From: Alphaproteobacteria bacterium LSUCC0719
GTDB taxonomy: Bacteria; Pseudomonadota; Alphaproteobacteria; Puniceispirillales; Puniceispirillaceae
DNA: 64,000 bases
Direction of reading: 5' to 3'
Assembly: GCA_040839025.1 (NCBI GenBank)
Contig: JBFPJN010000002.1
Location: 1-64,000, forward strand
The notes below the pieces were generated by a model that searched no databases, was not told the DNA's origin, and saw nothing but the letters and a program-made list of their open reading frames with translations. A program made the position numbers and the translations under genes. Positions 1 through 8,328 of this stretch are shown one piece after another (position 1 is the stretch's first letter; each line of letters opens with the position of its first letter).

Positions 1-119
1 CCGAGCGCGAGTTGGCAGAATCCCTTAAGAACACAGGTCAACGCGGTGGCGATTTCACCTCTCGGGTGCGCCATTCCCACAGCTTCAAGGTCCATGCACC
101 CGGGGGGTGCCGGGGTTGG
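1..119. other. Left-edge stretch, no assignable gene
   Basis: This stretch lies downstream of the ridA-like gene. A minus-strand frame opens at an ATG at 95 and runs off the window edge (about 32 codons, starting MDLEAVGMAHPRG). I do not recognise it and see no good ribosome-binding site. A small GC hairpin (GCACCC/GGGTGC, 96-110, loop GGG) follows the RidA stop but has no T tract, so I do not call it a terminator. Confidence 0.2.
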
Positions 120-470
120 TCACAGTGCGGCGGTGACAGTGAACTCGACAAGCAGCTCATCCGATGCCAGATCCGCGCGGCCACAGGCCCGTGCCGGCGC
201 ATGCCCTTCCGGCACCCAGTCTTCCCACACCTGATTCATGGCATCGAAATCATCCATTGATTTCAACCATACGATTGTCTGGAGTATCCGGTCTTTCGAC
301 GTTCCGGCTTCGGCCAGCAGGGCATCCACCCGCGACAGCGCTTCGGCGGTCTGTTCCTGAATCGATTCGCCCCGATTTCCGACCTGGCCACACAGATAGA
401 CCACATCATTGTGGATCACGAACTTGCTCATGCGGCGGGTTGTATGATGGCGTTCAATGGATGATGTCAT
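120..470 (-). CDS. RidA family enamine/imine deaminase
   Basis: This 116-residue protein matches the RidA/YjgF/UK114 family, whose members hydrolyse reactive enamines and imines released by amino-acid oxidases and PLP enzymes. It has the family core, with Arg94 in PARAC and Glu109 in VEF near the C-terminus, where the family's substrate-carboxylate Arg and catalytic Glu normally sit. I chose the ATG at 470 because it overlaps the end of the upstream flavoprotein gene and is preceded by AGGAG; an upstream in-frame ATG at 563 lies deep inside that gene. It is the last gene of an oxidase operon, which fits removal of imines produced by the flavoenzyme. Family is clear; substrate is inferred. Confidence 0.85.
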   Translation of the reverse strand: MTSSIERHHTTRRMSKFVIHNDVVYLCGQVGNRGESIQEQTAEALSRVDALLAEAGTSKDRILQTIVWLKSMDDFDAMNQVWEDWVPEGHAPARACGRADLASDELLVEFTVTAAL

Positions 471-1827
471 GATTTGCAATCTCCTCAAGCGTAACGGGTT
501 TGATGGGGGTTCGGATCCGGTAATAGCCGATATCGGCATGTGGCAGGCCGCGCGTGTCGGCAATCAGGTTCACCACTGTCAGACCACAATAGCGGCCCTG
601 GCAATTTCCCATTCCACACCGCGAAAATGCCTTCAGCTGATTGGGACCAAGACATCCAAGCTGCACTGCCGAACGAACTCTGCCAGCGGCAACTTCCTCG
701 CACCGGCAGATGATCGTATCGTCGGCAGGAAGGGCGTGAAACGGTTTTGGCGCATACAGCGTGTCGAGAAAGCCGCGGATGGCGCGATAGCTTTTGTGCC
801 TGGCACAGGTTGCCGCCAGCCGTGCCGCGTCAACATGGCCGCCATGATCTTCCAGCACCGCCATGGCAACAAGTTCACCGGACAGTCTGGCCGCATCTGC
901 CCCAAGGATGCCGGCACCGTCACCGGCAATGTAAAGCCCGGCCTTGCCAGTACGACCTTGCCGGTCGATCTCAGGCTCCCAGCATTCATTCACATCATTC
1001 CAGTGATGCGTCAGACCAAGCGCCTGCGAAAGTTGAATATTGGGATGAACGCCGGCATGCAGCAATACATGGCCAGCATCGATCTGCCGCTGCTCGTCCC
1101 CGCAAGTAAAGCTGATCCTGTGCCGCTCTCCCGCAGGGGTGATGCTTACATCACGAACGCCGGTAAACCGCGGCACTTTCGCCCGCGCCAGCCGGCGCAA
1201 CATGCCAAGCCCCTTGGCAAGATAGGACAATGTCACACTGTTGGGACGGAGCCGCGGCAATGCGCGCAGATAGTCCGTCATCACCTGGGTTTCCAGCAGC
1301 GCGCGCGGCGCAGATCCCATCGCCAGCATCTGATCGGCCACAAGATACAGCAATGGCCCGGAGCCAACCAGAACAGCATCCTTTGGCACATGCCCTGCTG
1401 TTTTCATCAGGATCTGGGCGGCACCAACTGTCAGCACACCGGGGTTTGTCCATCCTGGCAGCGGCATCGCGCGTTCAAGGGCGCCTGTCGCCAGCACCAG
1501 AGCCTCGAAATGCTGGCTGTAGCTGCGATTGTCGATGGACCAGGCTACCTCGCCATCCTCGGTAACCGACCACACGGTGGCACCGGCGATATATGTCAGC
1601 CCATCGCCCCCTGCCGCCTCTTCAAATTGCCGCACAAGGTCGCCGCCTGCAGCATAGTCCCGTCCGAACTGTGCTGCGGCATCAGCATCCATCCGCCCGG
1701 CATGCCGATAGATCTGGCCACCACCGGATGGCTGTTCATCAAACAGGGTGACATCGACGCCGGCATCAGCCAACTGCAGGGCAGCAGTCATTCCGGCCGG
1801 ACCCGCGCCTATGACGCCAACATGCAT
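454..1827 (-). CDS. FAD/NAD(P)-binding oxidoreductase, OoxA/HcnB-like alpha subunit
   Basis: This 457-residue protein starts with a Rossmann dinucleotide motif GAGPAG (residues 7-12). It ends with a BFD-like iron-sulfur module containing C374, C376, C409 and C414. That layout matches the alpha subunits of opine oxidase, hydrogen cyanide synthase (HcnB) and heteromeric D-hydroxyproline/proline dehydrogenases. These pass electrons from an amino-acid-oxidising beta subunit to the respiratory chain. The small ferredoxin-like subunit (1828-2100) and the DAO-type subunit (2093-3220) lie directly upstream with almost no gap, so the three probably form one complex. The exact amine substrate cannot be read from the sequence; a cyclic amino acid is plausible from the operon. 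Confidence 0.8.
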   Translation of the reverse strand: MHVGVIGAGPAGMTAALQLADAGVDVTLFDEQPSGGGQIYRHAGRMDADAAAQFGRDYAAGGDLVRQFEEAAGGDGLTYIAGATVWSVTEDGEVAWSIDNRSYSQHFEALVLATGALERAMPLPGWTNPGVLTVGAAQILMKTAGHVPKDAVLVGSGPLLYLVADQMLAMGSAPRALLETQVMTDYLRALPRLRPNSVTLSYLAKGLGMLRRLARAKVPRFTGVRDVSITPAGERHRISFTCGDEQRQIDAGHVLLHAGVHPNIQLSQALGLTHHWNDVNECWEPEIDRQGRTGKAGLYIAGDGAGILGADAARLSGELVAMAVLEDHGGHVDAARLAATCARHKSYRAIRGFLDTLYAPKPFHALPADDTIICRCEEVAAGRVRSAVQLGCLGPNQLKAFSRCGMGNCQGRYCGLTVVNLIADTRGLPHADIGYYRIRTPIKPVTLEEIANHDIIH

Positions 1828-2100
1828 CTACCCGTTCTCCAGCATTGTATGTGCCTGCTGACGCAGCACCTTCATGTCCTGAACGGCAGGCGTCATGCAG
1901 CCCTGCCGGTTCGGGTGGCCATCAATGACAAGAAGGCATTCAAAACACGCACCCATCATGCAAAAGGCCCCACGCGGCTGATCATTCACCTGGGTCTGCC
2001 GGAAATGCACCTCGCCAGCGCGCAGCAATGCGGCGGCCACGGTCATGCCCGCACCAAAAGGAATTTTACGCCCCTCGAAATAGAAAAACCTGTCAGGCAT
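1828..2100 (-). CDS. Small [2Fe-2S] subunit, HcnA/OoxC-like gamma subunit
   Basis: This 90-residue ferredoxin-like protein has C47, C52, C55 and C68 in a C-x4-C-x2-C-x12-C arrangement typical of plant-type [2Fe-2S] domains. Stand-alone proteins of this size are the gamma subunits of opine-oxidase and HcnABC-type complexes. I chose the ATG at 2100, which overlaps the stop of the upstream DAO-type gene and follows AGGACAGG; an upstream in-frame start at 2127 would overlap that gene further. It sits between the alpha and beta subunit genes, supporting a role as electron carrier between two flavins. Confidence 0.8.
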   Translation of the reverse strand: MPDRFFYFEGRKIPFGAGMTVAAALLRAGEVHFRQTQVNDQPRGAFCMMGACFECLLVIDGHPNRQGCMTPAVQDMKVLRQQAHTMLENG

Positions 2101-3220
2101 CAAACCTGTCCTCGGTAAAATCGCCAAGATCGGGCGCGTCCCTGGCCCCGGTGAGCCACCGGCTGAGATTGCGCGAATGCGTGGCCGCCAGCGTGATGCC
2201 GCTGTGGCAGGTCACCAGAAAGGCCCCGGGCATCGCACGCGACTGCTGGTATATCGGCAGACCGTCGGGTGACATCACACGCAAGGCACCCCAGGAACGC
2301 ACGAGCCGCAGCCGTGCCAGTTTGGGCATCACTTTGATCGCGTTGCCGGCAATACGGGCCATCTGCGCCTGGGTCTCATTGTCGTTGAAACCGACCTCCT
2401 CCTTGGAGTCACCAATCTGGATCGCCCCCTCATTCACCTGCCGGATGGTCACCGAGGGCCGGTTGAGAAGCGGCGGCATCTTTTCCGTGACAAGCACCTG
2501 CCCGCGCTGCGGACGCACCAGCCCCCTGAAGCCGAATTTGGGGCCCAGAACCTTGGCCCCGAGACCCGCGCACAGCACCACCCTGGCGGAACGGACCGAG
2601 AGGCCCTTCTCGGTTGTCAGATGAAAGCCCTCACCGTTCAAGGTGACGCTGGTCAATCGTTCACCAAGATAGTGCGCCAGCCCTTTCCTGATGCAGGAAT
2701 CGGCAAGCGCCTGTAAAAGCTGCAGCGGGTTGATATGCCCATCATGCGGATAGAAGGTGGCGCCCACGGTTTCACCACCAACCATCGGTTCGGCGGCACG
2801 GATATCATCCGCCGACAGCACTTCGAACGGATAATCACCACCAAGCCGCTTCTTCAGCGTCCCGAACTGGGACACGCGTTCAGCCATTGCCTCAGCATCC
2901 GTGAAATATTCATAGCCGCCAGTCTGTTGAAGGCTGACCTCGATGCCGGTTTCCTCGGACAGCTCGGCGACAAAATCGGGATATTCTCGGACCGCCTTCT
3001 GCGACCAGGCGGCGTAATGCGGCGCCTTGATCCCCTTGCCCTGCACCCAGACAAGGCCGAAATTGCCGCGCGAGGCACGAAAATCGGAATCCGTACCATC
3101 GATACAGATCACGGACTGGCCCCGATTCAACAGCCCGTGCGCCACGGACAACCCGACAACACCGCCCCCAATGACCACAAAGTCAGCCTCGGTGCGCATC
3201 GGCAATCTCATCACGGACAT
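2093..3220 (-). CDS. FAD-dependent amino acid oxidoreductase (DAO family), beta subunit
   Basis: This protein of about 375 residues belongs to the glycine/D-amino acid oxidase family. The N-terminus holds the FAD-binding motif GGGVVGLS, and the C-terminal half has the family pattern around MSPDGLP and HSGITLA. With the two downstream subunits it forms an OoxB/HcnC-like set that would oxidise a secondary or primary amino acid to an imine. Several in-frame starts (3220, 3211, 3199) overlap the end of the upstream ABC ATPase gene; 3220 follows GAGG at a reasonable distance but is not certain. The family is firm; the substrate (opine, D-hydroxyproline, betaine-derived amino acid) is inference. 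Confidence 0.8.
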   Translation of the reverse strand: MSVMRLPMRTEADFVVIGGGVVGLSVAHGLLNRGQSVICIDGTDSDFRASRGNFGLVWVQGKGIKAPHYAAWSQKAVREYPDFVAELSEETGIEVSLQQTGGYEYFTDAEAMAERVSQFGTLKKRLGGDYPFEVLSADDIRAAEPMVGGETVGATFYPHDGHINPLQLLQALADSCIRKGLAHYLGERLTSVTLNGEGFHLTTEKGLSVRSARVVLCAGLGAKVLGPKFGFRGLVRPQRGQVLVTEKMPPLLNRPSVTIRQVNEGAIQIGDSKEEVGFNDNETQAQMARIAGNAIKVMPKLARLRLVRSWGALRVMSPDGLPIYQQSRAMPGAFLVTCHSGITLAATHSRNLSRWLTGARDAPDLGDFTEDRFDA

Positions 3221-4202
3221 CAGGCTCGGCCTCGCGCAGGCAGGAGGATTGATGGCTTCCCATGGCACCACTCAGCCTTTTGAATTCCTGCCAGCATTCA
3301 TCCCTGGCATAGGGGCAGCGCGGCGCGAACTGGCAGCCCTGATGCGTGTTCACCGGCATCGACAGATCACCAACAATCTTGGGAACACCCCGCTCGATCG
3401 TTGGGTCTGGGATCGGCACCGCCGAAATCAGCGCCTTGGTATAGGGATGTTTGGGATTGGTCAGCACTTCCTTGGCCGTGCCGATTTCAACAGCCTGGCC
3501 AAGATACATGATCATGATCCGGTCCGCGACATTGCCCAGAATGGACAGGTCATGCGAGACATAAACACAGGAAAATTTTCGCTCGGCAGCAAGGGTGCGG
3601 ATCAGCGCCAGAATATCGGCCCGAATCGATACATCAAGCATCGACAGCGGCTCGTCGGCAAAGACGATGTCGGGTTCCATCACCAGCGCCGCCGCGATGC
3701 CGACGCGCTGCCGTTCACCGCCACTTAGCTCATGCGGAAACCTGTTCATGAACCGGTCCGGATCAAGACCGACAGCCGTCAGGATCGAGCGAACCTTCTG
3801 CTGGATCACATCTTCGGGCCATAGCTGCATCGCCCGCGGCCCTTCCGCCACCGTATCGCCAATCAAAAACCGGGGATTGAGTGACTCATAGGGGTCCTGA
3901 AAGATGATCTGGACTGACCGGCGAAAGGTCTTTCTGGCTGCATCGTCCATATCTGCCAGCAGCTGGCCTCGGTGCATGACCTGTCCGTCGGTCGGCGACA
4001 GCAACCCGGCCGCAATCAGACATGTCGTCGATTTACCACAGCCTGACTCACCGGCAATGCCCAGGATTTCATTCTCGTGGATAGCCAGATTCATCGCCTG
4101 GACAGCACGAATGCTGCGGGCCGGCCGGCCGGTCACAATATCTGTGAATTTGCGCGGCAGAAAAAATTCCTGCGATATGTTTTCAAGACTCAAGATGTCC
4201 AT
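3183..4202 (-). CDS. Dipeptide/oligopeptide ABC transporter ATPase (DppF/OppF type)
   Basis: This 339-residue ABC ATPase has Walker A GESGCGKS (residues 51-58), signature LSGGERQR (159-166) and Walker B ending FADEP (about 181-185). The C-terminal oligopeptide-type extension carries the Cys pattern GCQFAPRCPYARDEC that is found in Dpp/Opp ATPases. It overlaps the second ATPase gene by 13 bp and is followed by the DAO-type gene. Together with 4190-5194, 5197-6096, 7225-8217 and 8329-9957 it forms a complete importer. The family transports di- and oligopeptides but also many amino-acid derivatives, so the ligand may be the substrate of the adjacent flavoenzyme. Confidence 0.9.
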   Translation of the reverse strand: MDILSLENISQEFFLPRKFTDIVTGRPARSIRAVQAMNLAIHENEILGIAGESGCGKSTTCLIAAGLLSPTDGQVMHRGQLLADMDDAARKTFRRSVQIIFQDPYESLNPRFLIGDTVAEGPRAMQLWPEDVIQQKVRSILTAVGLDPDRFMNRFPHELSGGERQRVGIAAALVMEPDIVFADEPLSMLDVSIRADILALIRTLAAERKFSCVYVSHDLSILGNVADRIMIMYLGQAVEIGTAKEVLTNPKHPYTKALISAVPIPDPTIERGVPKIVGDLSMPVNTHQGCQFAPRCPYARDECWQEFKRLSGAMGSHQSSCLREAEPDVRDEIADAHRG

Positions 4203-5194
4203 GTGGCTTTTTCCTTGGCCAGTGTGGCAAGCGACCGGCGCTCATCGGCACGAAGACAACTGACGACATGATTGGTTCCCGCCGTCTGCGCTGGCGGGAA
4301 TGTCTCGCGGCAACCATCCTTGGCAAAGGGACAGCGCGGCTCGAACCAGCATTTGCTTTCTTCGCGTGTCATGACCGGCGGCGAGCCCGGAATGGAAATC
4401 AGCTCCTTGCCAAGCTCGCGAATGGACGGAAAGGCGTTGGTCAGGCCCATCGTATAGGGATGGGACGGATCCTTGAACAATTCCATGGTTGGCGCAATCT
4501 CGACAAAACTGCCGCCATACATGACACCGATACGTGTCGCGATTTCCGACATAATGGCGATGTCATGCGAGATGATCATCATCGAACACCCATTCTCTTC
4601 GCGAATCCGACGCAGCGTTTTCAGAATCTTGTCCTGGACCAGAACATCCAGACCGGTTGTGGGTTCATCCATGATGATCAGCTTTGGGTTCAGGGCCAGC
4701 GCCATCGCGATCATCGCGCGCTGACGCATGCCGCCCGAAAACTGATGGGGGTAGCTGTCAAAAAGATCGCGTTGCAGACCAACACTTTCAAAGAGTTCAT
4801 ACACCCGGTCCTGCGCCGCGCGATCGGGCATCTGAACATGTGTCCTGATGGCTTCGGTGATCTGCGGCCCAACCTTGTAGACGGGGTTGAGCGAATTCAT
4901 GGCACTCTGGGGCACCAGCGCAATTTTCTGCCAGAGAATGGATTTGCGGAAATCCTCCAGCGGCATCTGAAGAAGTTCCTGCCCCTGGAAATTGACCGAG
5001 TCCGCCTCGACCAATCCATTGCGCGCAACAAGCCTCAAAAGCGCCTTGATCAGGCTGGACTTGCCGCAACCGCTTTCGCCCACCACACCGAAAATCTCGT
5101 TTTCCTGAAGCTGGAACGACAATCTGTTCACCGCATGGATCTGCTGACCGTCCATGCGATATTTGACCCCAAGGTTTTTCACATCGAGCAGCAT
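4190..5194 (-). CDS. Dipeptide/oligopeptide ABC transporter ATPase (DppD/OppD type)
   Basis: This 334-residue ATPase has Walker A GESGCGKSS (39-47), a Q loop, signature FSGGMRQR, and the C-terminal Cys-containing segment CWFEPRCPFAKDGC of Dpp/Opp ATPases. It is encoded 2 bp after the DppC-type permease stop and overlaps the next ATPase gene, so translation is probably coupled. It would pair with the other ATPase under the DppB/DppC membrane heterodimer. Confidence 0.9.
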   Translation of the reverse strand: MLLDVKNLGVKYRMDGQQIHAVNRLSFQLQENEIFGVVGESGCGKSSLIKALLRLVARNGLVEADSVNFQGQELLQMPLEDFRKSILWQKIALVPQSAMNSLNPVYKVGPQITEAIRTHVQMPDRAAQDRVYELFESVGLQRDLFDSYPHQFSGGMRQRAMIAMALALNPKLIIMDEPTTGLDVLVQDKILKTLRRIREENGCSMMIISHDIAIMSEIATRIGVMYGGSFVEIAPTMELFKDPSHPYTMGLTNAFPSIRELGKELISIPGSPPVMTREESKCWFEPRCPFAKDGCRETFPPAQTAGTNHVVSCLRADERRSLATLAKEKATWTS

Positions 5195-5196
5195 GA

Positions 5197-6096
5197 CTAG
5201 CGTGTCTCCCGCAGGCGCGGATTGGCGTATTCCTCATAGGCGCGGCTGATGAACACCAGCGAGGTGACAAGCGCCACGATGCTCAGTGCCGGTGGCAGGA
5301 ACCACCACCAGGCCACACGTGTCTTTCCCGAAAGCCACAGCTCATAGAGCATGCCGCCCCAGCTGATCGTGTCACCATCGCCAAAACCAAGGAAGCTGGC
5401 GCTGGCCTCGGTCACAATCGACCAGGCAATATTGAACGAGGTGTAGAGCAGAAGGAGTGGCAGCACGTTCGGCAGAATATGGCGGTAAATGATCCGCAGG
5501 TGGCTGCACCCGCGGGCACGCGCGGCGGTCACGAACTGACGCTGCTTAATGGAGATCGTCTGCGCCCTGATCACCCGGGCAGAGGTTCGCCAGACGATCA
5601 GCGCGATGGCAAGAATGACAAATTCGATCTTCCGCCCGAACAGTGAAATCAGAATGATCACAAATGGCAGGAACGGCATTCCATAGAGAATATCCGTACA
5701 GCGCATCAGGAATTCGTCAATCACCCCCCCGTAATATCCGGCAATCAGCCCGATATTGGCCCCGATCATGATCGAGATGAACCCCGAAATCAGGCCGATC
5801 ATGACCGTGGTTCGCGTCGCCATGATCATCTGCGACAGCAGATCATATCCAAGATGGGTTGTTCCGAGCGGGAACTGCCAGGATGGCGACTGCAACATCG
5901 CCAGCTGCCCCGTTTCGGCATCATATTGCATTTCCCAGATCGGATAGGGTGCGATGAGGGGCGCAAAAACAGCAACAAAGAAGAAAAACGCGACTACCCA
6001 GAAACCGATCAGACCATAGCTGTTCGATGTCATGATTTTATATTGCCGGTAGAGCGTTCCCAGAACGCCACGCAGACGGGCTCCAAAGAGTTGCAT
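5197..6096 (-). CDS. ABC transporter permease (DppC type)
   Basis: This 299-residue protein is hydrophobic, with a first membrane segment near residues 29-50 and the cytoplasmic coupling loop TAARARGCSHLRIIYRHILP, which is the EAA-loop equivalent of DppC permeases. It forms the membrane heterodimer with the DppB-type protein at 7225-8217. Unusually, the enolase-superfamily gene sits between the two permease genes, tying that enzyme closely to the transported substrate. Confidence 0.88.
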   Translation of the reverse strand: MQLFGARLRGVLGTLYRQYKIMTSNSYGLIGFWVVAFFFFVAVFAPLIAPYPIWEMQYDAETGQLAMLQSPSWQFPLGTTHLGYDLLSQMIMATRTTVMIGLISGFISIMIGANIGLIAGYYGGVIDEFLMRCTDILYGMPFLPFVIILISLFGRKIEFVILAIALIVWRTSARVIRAQTISIKQRQFVTAARARGCSHLRIIYRHILPNVLPLLLLYTSFNIAWSIVTEASASFLGFGDGDTISWGGMLYELWLSGKTRVAWWWFLPPALSIVALVTSLVFISRAYEEYANPRLRETR

Positions 6097-6097
6097 C

Positions 6098-7228
6098 CTA
6101 TCCCTCCACCCTAGACAGGCAATATTGATCGATCTTGTCGCGCCTTACCATGATGCCAAGGCCCGGATTGTCGGGCAGGCTGACCGTGCCCCGATTTTTC
6201 CAGTCGGCAAAATCGGTAATGTCGTCCGAGGTACGCTGCACGGACATGAAAGCATGGCCAAAATCGACAACATTCGGCGACACACAGCCAAGATGCAGGG
6301 CGGCCGCCTGGGTGATGCCAAGTTCGATCATGCTGTTCATCATGATCCTGACCCCGTTCTCAGCCGCAAGCCTGCAGATGGCAAGCCCTTCGGCCAGGCC
6401 GCCATTCTTTGAAATCTTTACACTGAAGATATCCGCACCTCTGGCCTCGATGATGCGTTCGGCATCAGCCAGCGACTGCAGGCTTTCATCGACCGAAATG
6501 GGGTTGGGCGCCAGCGCGCGAAGCTCATGGATGCGGCCATAGTCTCCAGCGGCAATCGGCTGCTCGATCAGGGCCAGCGGCACATCCGCTGTCTGGCGCA
6601 TGAAGGCCGTCGCCTCGTCAAAGGTCCAGCCCTGATTGGCGTCAACCATCAGGCGGACATCGTCCGGTGTCTGTTCATATACTTGATGGGCACGGGCAAT
6701 ATCCTCTTCCACCGGATTGCTGCCCATCTTCAGCATGAATGTGCGATAGCCGATATCGTATTTCTCGCCGATCACCTGCATGTCCTGCTCGACAGTGCCC
6801 GAAGATGTGGGCCACAGGCTGGGCAGCGCCTGGTGGTGCTTGTCCCCCAGCATCTTCCATACCGGTGTATCTGTCAGACGTCCCGCCAGATCATAGGCTG
6901 CCACATTGATAGCGCTCTTTGTCGCGCCACGGATGCCAACCGGTGCCACGCCGGATATCAGCTCGCCAAGCTTCATGCCTCGCAGGGTGCTGGCGCCTCC
7001 TTGCGTGTAATAGGCCATGACATCGTCACAGGTGTCGCCGGTGAACATCACCCCACCGGGGTCAGCCTCGCCCCAGCCGGAAACGCCGTCTGCGATCAGC
7101 TCGACCACCACAACTTCGCTATGGGTGATCACGTCATAGACTTTGGAAAGATGATAGGGGGTGATCAGCGGGATACTGACGCGATATATTCGAACAGCCT
7201 CGACGGTGATGTCATCTACAGGTGTCAT
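6098..7228 (-). CDS. Enolase-superfamily (mandelate racemase/muconate cycloisomerase) enzyme
   Basis: This 376-residue protein has the two-domain enolase fold signature. Metal ligands appear as D196 (VDANQGW), E222 (IEQP) and D247 (VDES). Candidate acid/base lysines on opposite faces are K167 (MLKMG) and K271 (VKISKNGG). Retention of both lysines fits the muconate-lactonising subgroup, which includes dipeptide epimerases, hydroxyproline-betaine 2-epimerase and cis-3-hydroxyproline dehydratase. The gene lies inside the ABC transporter operon, with a 4-bp ATGA overlap to the DppB-type permease and next to an opine-oxidase-like complex. An epimerase or dehydratase acting on an imported cyclic amino acid or dipeptide is my inference; the exact reaction is not determined. 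Confidence 0.82.
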   Translation of the reverse strand: MTPVDDITVEAVRIYRVSIPLITPYHLSKVYDVITHSEVVVVELIADGVSGWGEADPGGVMFTGDTCDDVMAYYTQGGASTLRGMKLGELISGVAPVGIRGATKSAINVAAYDLAGRLTDTPVWKMLGDKHHQALPSLWPTSSGTVEQDMQVIGEKYDIGYRTFMLKMGSNPVEEDIARAHQVYEQTPDDVRLMVDANQGWTFDEATAFMRQTADVPLALIEQPIAAGDYGRIHELRALAPNPISVDESLQSLADAERIIEARGADIFSVKISKNGGLAEGLAICRLAAENGVRIMMNSMIELGITQAAALHLGCVSPNVVDFGHAFMSVQRTSDDITDFADWKNRGTVSLPDNPGLGIMVRRDKIDQYCLSRVEG

Positions 7229-8217
7229 CTTTCATCCATCCCTGATTTGGAAACCTTGATCCGCGGGTCGAGGTAGCAATAGATTATATCGGTCACGAGG
7301 TTCAGGGTGATCACCAGCACCGCCAGCATCAGGAACGTCCCCTGTGCAACGGGGTAATCGTGCGAGGCCGCCGCCTCGACCATAAGCTGGCCCATTCCAG
7401 GCCAGGAAAACAGGGATTCGACCACCACCTGTCCACCGATCGCAAAACCGACCATGATGGAACCCAATGTGACCACGGCAAGAAGCGCGTTGCGCGCGGC
7501 ATGCTTGATCATCACCACACGGGGAGCGAGACCCTTTGCCCGCGCCAACTCGATAAAGTCGCTCCCCAGTATTTCCAGCATCGAGTCACGCATTACCAGC
7601 ATCGGAGTGGTGATGTAATAGAGGCTGACCGTGATGGTTGGCAGAACTATGCGTTCCCAGAACGCCGGCATCAACAGCATCTCAAGCAGGCCATCGGGAC
7701 GCTGGCCGGGCGGATACATTCCACCTGTGGGAAACAGGCCGAGCTTGTAACTAAGCAGCATCAGCAGAAGCAGACCGGTCACAAAGGGCGGGGCTGCCTG
7801 AAACACCAGACCCGATACCGTGCCAATGACATCAATGGCACCATTGCGCTTCCAGGCCATCAGGATGCCGATGCCAATGCCGATGACGAGGGTGAAACAC
7901 ATGCCGGCCGTCATCAGCAGCACCGTGTTCCAGAACCTGTATTGCAGGATATCCATGACTGGCTGCGACGTGACAAACGACCGACCCCAGTCAAAGGTGA
8001 CCAGATTTTTCAGATAGATCAGATATTGCTGCCACAAGGATTTATCCAGCCCGAACGCCTCTTTCATGCGTTTCTGAACAGCTTCATCCATGGCCGGGCT
8101 GATAACCTGCAAGGTGGCATCCCCCGGCAACAGCCGGAAGATAATGAACAGGATGGAAGCGACGGCGAAAATCGTAATGAGAGTGTAAATCAACCGTCTG
8201 AGAAGATATTCAGCCAC
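7225..8217 (-). CDS. ABC transporter permease (DppB type)
   Basis: This 330-residue inner-membrane protein has the DppB architecture: an N-terminal helix after MAEYLLRRLIYT, a long periplasmic loop, then several hydrophobic helices with the coupling loop ELARAKGLAPRVVMIKHAAR. The start is GTG at 8217; no in-frame ATG lies near the conserved N-terminus. It follows a strong GC hairpin (8266-8301) that separates it from the substrate-binding protein gene. It partners with the DppC-type protein at 5197-6096. Confidence 0.88.
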   Translation of the reverse strand: MAEYLLRRLIYTLITIFAVASILFIIFRLLPGDATLQVISPAMDEAVQKRMKEAFGLDKSLWQQYLIYLKNLVTFDWGRSFVTSQPVMDILQYRFWNTVLLMTAGMCFTLVIGIGIGILMAWKRNGAIDVIGTVSGLVFQAAPPFVTGLLLLMLLSYKLGLFPTGGMYPPGQRPDGLLEMLLMPAFWERIVLPTITVSLYYITTPMLVMRDSMLEILGSDFIELARAKGLAPRVVMIKHAARNALLAVVTLGSIMVGFAIGGQVVVESLFSWPGMGQLMVEAAASHDYPVAQGTFLMLAVLVITLNLVTDIIYCYLDPRIKVSKSGMDER

Positions 8218-8265
8218 GCTGGGAGCCCCGAAAATTTAGGTTGAATCTTTGGCTTTAATGTAAAG

Positions 8266-8301
8266 GAGCCGGGCAAGGCAGGACACAGCCCTGCCCGGCT
8301 C
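8266..8301 (-). terminator. GC-rich intercistronic hairpin after the substrate-binding protein gene
   Basis: A perfect 10-bp inverted repeat, GAGCCGGGCA/TGCCCGGCTC, encloses a 16-nt loop between the binding-protein stop (8329) and the DppB-type start (8217). On the minus strand it is followed by CTTTACATT, only a weak T tract. I interpret it as a partial terminator or mRNA-stabilising element that keeps binding-protein transcript above permease transcript. The structure is seen; the function is inferred. Confidence 0.65.
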
Positions 8302-8328
8302 ACATGGTGCCGGTCACACGATCCGAGA

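Noticed and set aside
96-110. Hairpin GCACCC-GGG-GGGTGC after ridA
   Set aside because: Short stem without a following T run; mentioned only in the left-edge entry.
457-2118. 553-codon open frame on the plus strand across the flavoprotein genes
   Set aside because: It is antisense to three clearly recognisable genes, has no family similarity and reflects GC-rich codon bias.
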